NCBI GenBank assembly: GCA_015229095.1
Contig: JADGCE010000153.1
Location: 1 to 5,784, forward strand
Direction: 5' to 3'
DNA: 5,784 nucleotides
Source of the DNA: Magnetococcales bacterium
GTDB lineage: Bacteria > Pseudomonadota > Magnetococcia > Magnetococcales > Magnetaquicoccaceae
A model generated the notes under the pieces. The model did not search any database, was not told the origin of the DNA, and saw only the letters and a program-made list of their open reading frames with translations. Position 1 is the stretch's first letter. Every line of letters starts with the position of its first letter. A program made the position numbers and the translations under genes. Shown here piece after piece: positions 1 through 4,847 of the stretch.

Positions 1-225
1 GGGAGGGGGGGCAACCGGGGCGGGAGGGGGAGGGATGGGGAGAGGCGTGGCGGCCTCGACCGCCTGTGGGGTGGTCGTGGGATCGGCCAGCCGTTGACAG
101 GCCTCGACCGGAAAAAACCGGGTTGCCTCATCACGGCTGACGCACCGGTAAAATTCGGCGCTCTCTCCCGGAAGCCCCCACAACAGGGCGGGCAGCAGCA
201 GGAGCCACAGCCGCAGAGCGACCAT
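1..225 (-). CDS. Secreted proline-rich protein, N-terminal part only (75 codons; continues past left edge)
   Basis: An open frame starts at ATG 225-223 and runs off the window without a stop. The translation begins MVALRLWLLLLPALLWG, a typical signal peptide with one Arg and a long Leu-rich core. Cleavage is likely near residues 20-23 (GESA). Mature residues 24-44 (EFYRCVSRDE...FFPVEAC) hold two cysteines 15 residues apart and loosely recall the DUF4124-type N-terminus (aromatic-Tyr-x-x-x-D-x-x-G-x-x-x-F). After that comes a Thr/Pro-rich stretch ending in repeated Pro-Pro-Pro, probably an envelope linker. The start codon overlaps the last base of the upstream transglycosylase stop (TAATG), and an AGGTG Shine-Dalgarno-like site lies 7 nt before the ATG, so translational coupling is likely. 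The function is unknown and the C-terminal domain is not visible. Confidence 0.7.
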   Translation of the reverse strand, partial: MVALRLWLLLLPALLWGLPGESAEFYRCVSRDEATRFFPVEACQRLADPTTTPQAVEAATPLPIPPPPAPVAPPP

Positions 226-935
226 TACATCACCTGCCGGTATTCCCGATAGTAGCGCAACACCCGGTCCACATAGGTCTGGGTCTCCGGGTAGGGGGGA
301 ATGCGGCCCCCATATTTGTTGACCGTCGCCGGCCCGGCGTTGTAGGCCGCCAGGGAGAGGGGCAGATTGTTGTTGAACTGTTTCAGCAGATCGGCCAAAA
401 AGCGTGCACCGCCATCGATATTGGTCTCCGGATCGCTGGTGTTGACGACCCCATATTGACGGGCGGTCTCCGGCATCAACTGCATCAGCCCCCTGGCTCC
501 TTTGGCGGAGACCGCATGGGGGTCAAAGTTGGACTCTGCCCGGATGATCGAGTGGAGCAGGGCCGTATCGAGGCCGGTGCGCCGGGCGGCGGCCTTGACC
601 AGCTCCCCGTAGAGGTGGCGTCCCGCCTCCCCTGCCAGGGAGGGGTTCCCGCCACGGCTGCCCTGGGTGCCGCCTGCGCTCCGGGTCGGTGGCGGCGTGG
701 TATTCCAGTAAACCACCGCCCCGTCTGATCGTGTCACCCGCAACGTATAGCGGCTATCCAGGTTGACCGGTCGATAGCGGCGATCATTGGGGCGATCCGT
801 CAGATGCAACACCCCCTGGGCATCCGTGAACGAGTAGATCGCCTGTCCCCAACCGGTATGCGGCAGCATGAGGAGCAGAAACCCGGCCAGAGCGGGGCCC
901 GGGTGGGTGGGGAGGCGGGAGGGGGTGGTGTCCAT
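225..935 (-). CDS. Secreted lytic transglycosylase (SLT/GH23 domain) with N-terminal DUF4124-like segment
   Basis: A 236-residue protein that would cleave the MurNAc-GlcNAc bond of peptidoglycan in the periplasm, leaving 1,6-anhydroMurNAc ends. Residues about 13-31 are hydrophobic and end WGQA, consistent with a signal peptide. Residues 33-56 (IYSFTDAQGVLHLTDRP...) match the DUF4124 pattern often found at the N-terminus of such enzymes. A Gly/Pro-rich linker (80-105) leads to the SLT domain, about 106-230. The catalytic Glu is E134 in RAESNF, followed by the family motifs GLMQLMP (149-155), AYNAGP (197-202) and PETQTYV (216-222). All key motifs are present, so it should be active. It lies 21 nt after thrC in the same frame. 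ATG 935 is the first ATG after the thrC stop, but no strong Shine-Dalgarno is seen. It resembles small Slt/MltE/MltC-like enzymes; no exact subfamily is claimed. Confidence 0.93.
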   Translation of the reverse strand: MDTTPSRLPTHPGPALAGFLLLMLPHTGWGQAIYSFTDAQGVLHLTDRPNDRRYRPVNLDSRYTLRVTRSDGAVVYWNTTPPPTRSAGGTQGSRGGNPSLAGEAGRHLYGELVKAAARRTGLDTALLHSIIRAESNFDPHAVSAKGARGLMQLMPETARQYGVVNTSDPETNIDGGARFLADLLKQFNNNLPLSLAAYNAGPATVNKYGGRIPPYPETQTYVDRVLRYYREYRQVM

Positions 936-956
936 GCGTTTCAGGGTATCGAATGC

Positions 957-2351
957 TCAAGCCGCCGCCAGGGTGGTGATGATGTGGGCCTTGATCACCT
1001 CCGGGTCGGCCTCCAGCACCGCGCAGCGGCTGGGCTTCTCCAGCAGGCCTGCCAGAGAGGCTGGCAGCTCCGGCTCCTGGCCGATGGCCTGACGCACCGC
1101 CTCGCCAAACTTGGCCGGGTGGGCCGTTGCCAGGGAGAGGGCGTCGGGAAACTCGGTGGCGGCACACATGCCCACCGCCGTATGGGGGTCCAGCAGATAG
1201 CCTGTCTCCTGGTGAAAGCGGCGGATTTGCTCCAGGGTTTCCGCATCGCTGACCGCACGGGCCGTAAAGAGCCTCGCTGCCTCGACCCGTTTGGCTTCGG
1301 GGAGACGCATCTCGCCGCTGCGTTCCAGCTCTGCCATGTGGCGCGCCACCTCTGCCCCATCCTGGTCCAACAGATAGTAGAGATAACGCTCAAAATTGGA
1401 GGCCCGCTGGATATCCATGGAGGGGCTCAAGGTGGCCACGGCGGTATCGCTTCCGTAACGGCCTGTCTGGAAAAAGCGGCTGAGAATATCGTTGCGGTTG
1501 GTGGCCAAAATCAACCGTTCCACCGGCAGGCCCATGCGATGGGCCATATAGCCGGCAAAGATATCCCCAAAATTGCCGGTTGGCACCGCGAAGGAGAGGG
1601 GGCGTTGGGGATCTCCCCCCGTCATCTGCCCCCAGGCGGAAAAATAGTAGACCATTTGCGCCAGAATGCGCGCCCAGTTGATGGAGTTGATCGCCCCCAA
1701 CCGGTATTGGTCGCGGAAGGGGAGATCGTTGAACAGGGCTTTGACGATGCGTTGCCCGTCGTCGAAGGAGCCTCGCACGGCCACATTGTGGACGTTGCTG
1801 TCCAGGACGGTGGTCATTTGCCGTTCCTGGATGGGGGAGACCCGCTGATGGGGATGCAGGATAAAGATCTGGATGCCGGCCCGTCCCCGGACGCCGTGGA
1901 TGGCGGCGGAACCGGTATCGCCGGAGGTGGCGCCCAGGATGGTGAGAAAGCCCCCGTCCCTGGTCAGAATATATTCAAACAGGTTGCCCAACCATTGCAG
2001 GGCCACATCCTTGAAGGCCAGGGTTGGTCCGTGAAAGAGTTCCAGAATGGCGCGCCCTCCCACCCGCACCACCGGGGTGACCGCCGGATGGCTGAAGGAG
2101 GCAAAGGAGCGTTGGCAGAGTCTGCGGAGATCGTCATTGGGCAGATCCGTCTCGTCGGCGAAGGGGCGGATCACCTCTGCGGCCAGTTCGGCAAAGGGCA
2201 GTGTTGCCCAGTGGCGCAGCTGCCGGGCCGTGACCTGGGGGATCGCCTCCGGCAGCAGCAATCCTCCGTCGGTGGCCAACCCCATCAGCACCGCCTGGGA
2301 GAAGGAGCAGGGGTCGATCTGGCCACGGGTGCTGATATAGCGGAGCGTCAT
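957..2351 (-). CDS. thrC: Threonine synthase
   Basis: A 464-residue PLP-dependent enzyme converting O-phospho-L-homoserine to L-threonine plus phosphate, the last step of threonine synthesis, in the cytosol. It opens MTLRYISTRG with the N-terminal threonine-synthase segment (about 1-90, FSQAVLMGLATDGGLLLPE). The PLP Schiff-base lysine is K114 in HGPTLAFKDV. ATSGDTGSAA (141-150) and the PLP-phosphate loop PTGNFGD (257-263) follow, then SINWARILAQ (223-232) and LDPHTAVG (387-394). Length and motifs fit the E. coli/yeast-type class rather than the short plant-like or archaeal class. The open frame extends upstream to 2936, but ATG 2351 is chosen because the protein begins with the family N-terminus there, a GGAGG lies 9 nt upstream, and the upstream extension is antifunctional sequence inside the CYTH gene. 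It starts 4 nt after the CYTH stop, so the two are probably translated together. Confidence 0.97.
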   Translation of the reverse strand: MTLRYISTRGQIDPCSFSQAVLMGLATDGGLLLPEAIPQVTARQLRHWATLPFAELAAEVIRPFADETDLPNDDLRRLCQRSFASFSHPAVTPVVRVGGRAILELFHGPTLAFKDVALQWLGNLFEYILTRDGGFLTILGATSGDTGSAAIHGVRGRAGIQIFILHPHQRVSPIQERQMTTVLDSNVHNVAVRGSFDDGQRIVKALFNDLPFRDQYRLGAINSINWARILAQMVYYFSAWGQMTGGDPQRPLSFAVPTGNFGDIFAGYMAHRMGLPVERLILATNRNDILSRFFQTGRYGSDTAVATLSPSMDIQRASNFERYLYYLLDQDGAEVARHMAELERSGEMRLPEAKRVEAARLFTARAVSDAETLEQIRRFHQETGYLLDPHTAVGMCAATEFPDALSLATAHPAKFGEAVRQAIGQEPELPASLAGLLEKPSRCAVLEADPEVIKAHIITTLAAA

Positions 2352-2355
2352 GGTG

Positions 2356-2988
2356 TCAGACCTCCCCCTCCAGCCCCAGCAGGGCGAGGCCCAGGCCGAA
2401 TTTGCTGCGTTGCGAGTGGCGCAGGCCATAGCGTTGGGCCAGGGTATCGGCCAGGGTTTGCAGGGGTTGCAGGGGTCCGGCCAGGCGTTCCAGCTCCACC
2501 TCGCAGAGGGGATGCTGTTTGCCATTGGCCCGCACTTCTCCCTGGTCCAGGGCCATTTCGCCCCGACTCTCTCCCCACTGCAGCAGGAGGATGCGCCGTT
2601 GAAAATCGGTGACCAGCAGGGGCAGCAGGGGGGCATCGGCGGTGGTGGCGGCCAGCATCTGGTCGCGCAGTTCGCCGGGGGGGAGATCCCCCACGCAGTG
2701 TATCGGACCGGGGGTACGGGCCTCCCACTCCTCCCGGCGGGAGAGGCCGTTGACCATGCCGCCGGTGCCCTTGAGGGTGGCTCGCAGCAGGCCGCTTCCC
2801 TCCTGGCGGAGGCGGAAGGCCCACTGGTGGCGCAGCAGATCCTGGTCCGCCGTGTCATAGTAGGTGGCCACAAAGGCGCGGGACTGGGCGGGCCCCTGGG
2901 CGGCCTCCAGCACCTGGGGGTCTGCCGCGATCGCATCCAGAATATCCGCAGAGGGGGCGGTCAATTTGATCTCTTCTTCCATGGCCAT
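2356..2988 (-). CDS. CYTH-domain protein, probable inorganic/organic triphosphatase (YgiF-like, no CHAD domain)
   Basis: A 210-residue cytosolic protein with a complete CYTH (triphosphate tunnel) domain. The signature ExExK is residues 4-8 (EEEIK). It is followed by YYDT (43-46), FRLRQEG (58-64), TLKG with K73, REEWE (85-89), the FQRRI strand (129-133), acidic GEMALDQGEV (143-152), the paired glutamates of CEVELERL (162-169) and a C-terminal SKFGLG (195-200). Acidic and basic residues of this kind line the tunnel and bind metal and triphosphate in the family. The best-known relative, E. coli YgiF, carries a second CHAD domain; this protein stops after CYTH. Activity on PPPi is inferred from the family, and class IV adenylate cyclase or thiamine triphosphatase are alternatives. 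ATG 2988 is preferred over ATG 2982 because AGGA (3001-2998) sits 9 nt before it. Confidence 0.88.
   Translation of the reverse strand: MAMEEEIKLTAPSADILDAIAADPQVLEAAQGPAQSRAFVATYYDTADQDLLRHQWAFRLRQEGSGLLRATLKGTGGMVNGLSRREEWEARTPGPIHCVGDLPPGELRDQMLAATTADAPLLPLLVTDFQRRILLLQWGESRGEMALDQGEVRANGKQHPLCEVELERLAGPLQPLQTLADTLAQRYGLRHSQRSKFGLGLALLGLEGEV
2361..2365 (-). promoter_or_regulatory. Ribosome binding site of thrC
   Basis: GGAGG on the minus strand, 9 nt before ATG 2351, lies inside the last codons of the CYTH gene (Glu-Gly-Glu-Val-stop). It fixes the thrC start and suggests coupled translation. Confidence 0.75.
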
Positions 2989-2997
2989 GGGCAGGGA

Positions 2998-3001
2998 TCC
3001 T
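2998..3001 (-). promoter_or_regulatory. Ribosome binding site of the CYTH gene
   Basis: AGGA on the minus strand, 9 nt from ATG 2988 and 15 nt from the in-frame ATG 2982. The spacing favours the first ATG. Confidence 0.5.
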
Positions 3002-3017
3002 ATGTGGGTTGGGGAGA

Positions 3018-3434
3018 TTATGTGATGATGGGATAGCCCTGCACTTTCCAGTTGTTCATGCCGCCGATGACGTTATAGACCTCTGGAAAGCCGGATCGTT
3101 TGAGCAGGACGCTGGCATTCAGGGAGCGGTTGCCGCTTTGGCAGATGACCGCGATGGCGGCAGCGGCGGGATGTTGACGCAGCTCTTCCAGGCGGCTGCG
3201 CAGTTCTGGCAGGGGAACGAGCAGGGCGCGGGGGGCGTGGCCGGTGGCATATTCGGCCGGCGAGCGCACATCCAGCAGCAGCAGCGGTTGGGGGGAGGCG
3301 AGCCGTTTGGCCACGTCGTGTACCCCCAACTGCTCCACACCGGCCAGACGGGCCAGCATCGGCCCGCGAATGAAAAAGGCCAGCGTGCCGGTTATCAGCA
3401 GCAGGGTTGTCGCATTATCCTGGAGCCAACTCAT
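3018..3434 (-). CDS. Membrane-anchored rhodanese-domain sulfurtransferase (YibN-like architecture)
   Basis: A 138-residue protein. Residues about 8-22 (ATTLLLITGTLAFFI) form one transmembrane segment followed by Arg23 and Arg29, so the positive-inside rule puts the rest in the cytoplasm. The rhodanese domain spans about 37-135, with LLDVRSPAEYATGHAPRALLVPL (53-75) and the active-site loop CQSGNRS (98-104), where C98 would carry the persulfide. It ends GGMNNWKVQGYPI, the usual rhodanese C-terminus. It would move sulfane sulfur from a donor such as thiosulfate or glutathione persulfide to an acceptor; the true partners are not visible. The frame is open further upstream to 3524 inside arsR, but ATG 3434 gives the expected architecture and lies 20 nt after the arsR stop. 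The ribosome site is weak (GAGA about 9 nt upstream). Pairing with an ArsR regulator points to sulfur-stress control. Confidence 0.92.
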   Translation of the reverse strand: MSWLQDNATTLLLITGTLAFFIRGPMLARLAGVEQLGVHDVAKRLASPQPLLLLDVRSPAEYATGHAPRALLVPLPELRSRLEELRQHPAAAAIAVICQSGNRSLNASVLLKRSGFPEVYNVIGGMNNWKVQGYPIIT

Positions 3435-3454
3435 GAGTGTGATCTCGGAAAAAG

Positions 3455-3766
3455 TTAGGGGTCCGGTTGTACGGCGTTGCAGAAAATGTTGCGGGTCAGG
3501 GCGACCAGATCCAACACTTTGCAATCGCCCACCCGGTAGAAGACCTGATTGGCGTCCCGCCGGGCGGAAAGAATATTTTTGTCCCGCATGATGGTCAGGT
3601 GTTGGGAGACATTGGACTGGGTGGTGCCCACGGCTTCCACCAGCTCCTGGACGCTCAGTTCCTGGTCATTCAAGGCGACGATCACCTTCAGACGCAAGGG
3701 GTGGGCCAAAGCTTTCATGCAGCGTGCGACTTTTTCGATATTGGCTTCGTCAAAATGGCTGGACAT
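3455..3766 (-). CDS. ArsR/SmtB-family winged-helix transcriptional repressor, candidate sulfur/persulfide or redox sensor
   Basis: A 103-residue regulator with the standard ArsR fold: KALAHPLRLKVIVAL (18-32), LSVQELVEAVGTTQSNVSQHLTIMRDKNIL (37-66, containing the recognition helix) and the wing RRDANQVFYRVGD (69-81). Cysteines are C17, C82 and C96. The usual ELCVCDL metal-binding motif is replaced by LSVQEL, so classical As/Cd/Zn sensing at alpha-3 is unlikely. C96 in the final helix (NIFC) aligns by eye with the second reactive cysteine of BigR/SqrR (IFC in BigR), whereas the first, in alpha-2, is replaced by Val30. It heads the six-gene run and is followed 20 nt later by a rhodanese, a pairing typical of sulfur-responsive regulators. 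ATG 3766 is chosen because GGGGAG lies 5 nt upstream; in-frame ATGs at 3793, 3802 and 3847 could add 9-27 residues but lie before the conserved fold. The effector is inferred, not seen. Confidence 0.9.
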   Translation of the reverse strand: MSSHFDEANIEKVARCMKALAHPLRLKVIVALNDQELSVQELVEAVGTTQSNVSQHLTIMRDKNILSARRDANQVFYRVGDCKVLDLVALTRNIFCNAVQPDP

Positions 3767-3771
3767 CCTAT

Positions 3772-3777
3772 CTCCCC
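3772..3777 (-). promoter_or_regulatory. Ribosome binding site of arsR-family gene
   Basis: GGGGAG on the minus strand, 5 nt before ATG 3766, selects this start over the in-frame ATGs further upstream. Confidence 0.65.
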
Positions 3778-3837
3778 GAATCTGCCGGCCCATGGCCACC
3801 ATGCCTCCGTCGGCAACCGGGTTCCGAAGGAGCGGTG

Positions 3838-3860
3838 CCCCACTCATTGCGAGCGTGGGG
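3838..3860. promoter_or_regulatory. Imperfect inverted repeat at the predicted arsR transcription start
   Basis: CCCCAC (3838-3843) is mirrored by GTGGGG (3855-3860). An inner CTC/GAG pairing (3843-3845 with 3851-3853) is possible if CG is bulged. It lies just downstream of the arsR -10 box, where a repressor operator would block initiation. It could also form a small hairpin at the 5' end of the mRNA. It does not look like the AT-rich operators described for several ArsR proteins, so its role is inferred. Confidence 0.35.
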
Positions 3861-3863
3861 GGG

Positions 3864-3892
3864 ATGATACGCGCCCCTTCTGACGCCGTCAA
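3864..3892 (-). promoter_or_regulatory. Sigma70-type promoter for arsR and the downstream minus-strand genes
   Basis: On the minus strand, TTGACG (3892-3887, 5 of 6 to consensus) and TATCAT (3869-3864, 5 of 6) are separated by exactly 17 nt. Initiation would fall near 3857, giving a leader of about 90 nt before ATG 3766. It is the best promoter match in the window and heads the six-gene run. Confidence 0.7.
3881..3891. promoter_or_regulatory. Perfect 11-bp palindrome on the arsR -35 box, candidate operator
   Basis: TGACGCCGTCA reads TGACG, a central base, then CGTCA: two perfect 5-bp half sites. It overlaps the -35 hexamer of the arsR promoter and lies 12 bp from the -35-like hexamer of the divergent promoter, so a dimer bound here could affect both directions. 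Being the target of the ArsR protein is inferred from position and symmetry; a different dimeric regulator is possible. Confidence 0.4.
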
Positions 3893-3903
3893 CAGATTAC
3901 TGC

Positions 3904-3932
3904 TTGAAAGCTGTCCTGTTTCCAGGCATAAA
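3904..3932 (+). promoter_or_regulatory. Possible sigma70-type promoter for the DUF484 gene
   Basis: TTGAAA (3904-3909, 5 of 6) and CATAAA (3927-3932, 4 of 6) are exactly 17 nt apart. The predicted start of transcription would be at about 3939-3940, on the ATG itself, which would make a leaderless mRNA. The -10-like box also overlaps the Shine-Dalgarno-like TAAAGGGG (3929-3936). Either the promoter or the ribosome site may therefore be fortuitous. Confidence 0.35.
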
Positions 3933-3939
3933 GGGGTGC

Positions 3940-4701
3940 ATGGATATTTCACCTTCCCTCGACGATGCCCAGGTTTTGGCCTGGTTGCAGCAGCACCCGG
4001 ATTTTTTTGCCCGGCATCCTGAGATGCTGCCGGCGGCGATTCACGCTTCCGGCAAGATACTCAGCCTGGAGGCCGGACAGTTGAACCATTTGCGCCGGCA
4101 GAACGATCAGCTGCGGGAGAAGCTGGACGCCATTCTGGAGCGTCTGCTGCGCAACGAGGAGATTTATCGGGCTTTTCATGCCATCCAGACCCGTTTGATC
4201 ATGGCGACGCTGCCCTGGTCGCTCATCGCCACGGTCACCCAGGAGCCGGAGGGGCTGTTTAATATTTTTCGGGTGACGGTCACTTTGAGCGAGCAGGAGG
4301 AGGCGCTGGTGGCGCTGTTTCGCCACGCGCCGCCGCCGGACTCCCTGGCGGAGCGTCTTTTTGTGTTGCCCCACGCCCGGCTGGTGCAGGCTGTCGGCAC
4401 CGGTACGGCGCCGATGATCCGGGTGGGGCGGGAGGGGCATGACCGCACTCTCTATTTCGGTCAGAGGGCGGAGAGCATTCGTTCGGAGGCTCTGGTGCCT
4501 TTGTATGTGCCGGAGGAGGAGCCCCAGGCCGGCGGGCGGCGGTTGATCGGCTCTCTCAATCTGGGGGGGGAGACCCCCAACCGTTTTCTGCCCAGCGATG
4601 CCACCGATCTTCTGCAAGATTTGGCCAATGTCTTCGGCCTCTGCCTGATCCGTCACACCGACTCCCCCGCCGCCGCCGCACCGGCCAACGACAGCGCGTA
4701 G
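3940..4701 (+). CDS. DUF484 family protein (GAF-like fold)
   Basis: A 253-residue cytosolic protein. The N-terminus DAQVLAWLQQHPDFFARHPEML (9-30) is the DUF484 hallmark (a helix ending in HPDFF then HPEML). A helical, probably coiled-coil segment follows at about 44-88 (QLNHLRRQNDQLREKLDAILERLLRNEEIYRAFH). The C-terminal GAF-like part spans about 90-238 and includes LIGSLNLGGETPNRFLPSDATDLLQDLANVFGLCL (202-236). In E. coli the homologue YigA is encoded between dapF and xerC; here neither neighbour is present and the gene stands alone with its own terminator. The biochemical role is not established. The frame opens at TTG 3904, but ATG 3940 is chosen because the family N-terminus begins there and AAGGGG precedes it. 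A run of eight G (4563-4570) in codons 208-211 is a possible slippage site. Confidence 0.9.
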   Translation: MDISPSLDDAQVLAWLQQHPDFFARHPEMLPAAIHASGKILSLEAGQLNHLRRQNDQLREKLDAILERLLRNEEIYRAFHAIQTRLIMATLPWSLIATVTQEPEGLFNIFRVTVTLSEQEEALVALFRHAPPPDSLAERLFVLPHARLVQAVGTGTAPMIRVGREGHDRTLYFGQRAESIRSEALVPLYVPEEEPQAGGRRLIGSLNLGGETPNRFLPSDATDLLQDLANVFGLCLIRHTDSPAAAAPANDSA

Positions 4702-4711
4702 CGCACCATCC

Positions 4712-4745
4712 GGGGGAAGCGGCAAACCGCCCCCCCTTTTTTTTT
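4712..4745 (+). terminator. Intrinsic terminator of the DUF484 gene
   Basis: GGGGG (4712-4716) and GCGG (4719-4722) pair with CCGC (4727-4730) and the C run up to 4736, closing a CAAA loop (4723-4726). The AA at 4717-4718 is bulged or mismatched. Nine T follow at once (4737-4745). It begins 10 nt after the TAG at 4699-4701. Confidence 0.85.
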
Positions 4746-4764
4746 CTAAAAAATCCACACAATC

Positions 4765-4813
4765 GCGGGTCCAGGGGAGTCACCCCCCTGGCGGGTCCAG
4801 GGCAGAGCCCTGG
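4765..4813. repeat. Tandem double-hairpin intergenic repeat (two copies of a 12-mer, 26-bp period)
   Basis: GCGGGTCCAGGG occurs exactly at 4765-4776 and again at 4791-4802. Each copy begins a separate perfect hairpin: CCAGGGG (4771-4777) with CCCCTGG (4785-4791), 7-nt loop; and CCAGGGC (4797-4803) with GCCCTGG (4807-4813), 3-nt loop. It sits between two convergent genes. On the minus strand the two hairpins follow ppiC-like translation stop by 34 nt and are followed 17 nt later by six T (4753-4748), too far for a standard intrinsic terminator. The layout suits a repetitive extragenic palindrome that may also stop or protect the transcript of the isomerase gene. Confidence 0.7.
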
Positions 4814-4847
4814 GAATGGAGCCGTTGCCTGGCACTCTATGGGCAAG

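Noticed and set aside
936..959. Possible stop-codon readthrough joining thrC to the transglycosylase, since both are in the same frame with only TGA between them
   Set aside because: Same frame happens one time in three. The second protein has its own ATG and signal peptide, which would not work inside a fusion. No readthrough signal or selenocysteine-type hairpin was seen.
804..2612. A 602-codon open frame on the plus strand opposite thrC
   Set aside because: It is antisense to a gene with all threonine synthase motifs. Its translation is Gly/Gln/His-rich with no recognisable domain. Long antisense frames are common in GC-rich DNA.
2352..2936. A 195-codon N-terminal extension of thrC
   Set aside because: It overlaps the CYTH gene in another frame, is rich in Pro/Arg/Trp/Cys with no family match, and the threonine synthase N-terminus begins at ATG 2351 with its own GGAGG site.
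3467..3883. Plus-strand frames opposite arsR and rhodanese
   Set aside because: They are antisense to genes with clear winged-helix and rhodanese motifs, and no ribosome sites were seen for them.
3949..4758. A 269-codon minus-strand frame opposite DUF484
   Set aside because: It is a shadow of the well-supported DUF484 gene. Its product is Gln/Leu/Gly-rich without motifs and it would begin inside the DUF484 terminator.
4748..4813. Treating the double hairpin plus six T as a standard intrinsic terminator of the isomerase gene
   Set aside because: The T run begins 17 nt after the nearest stem, too far for a normal intrinsic terminator. It is annotated as a repeat with possible termination or protective effect.
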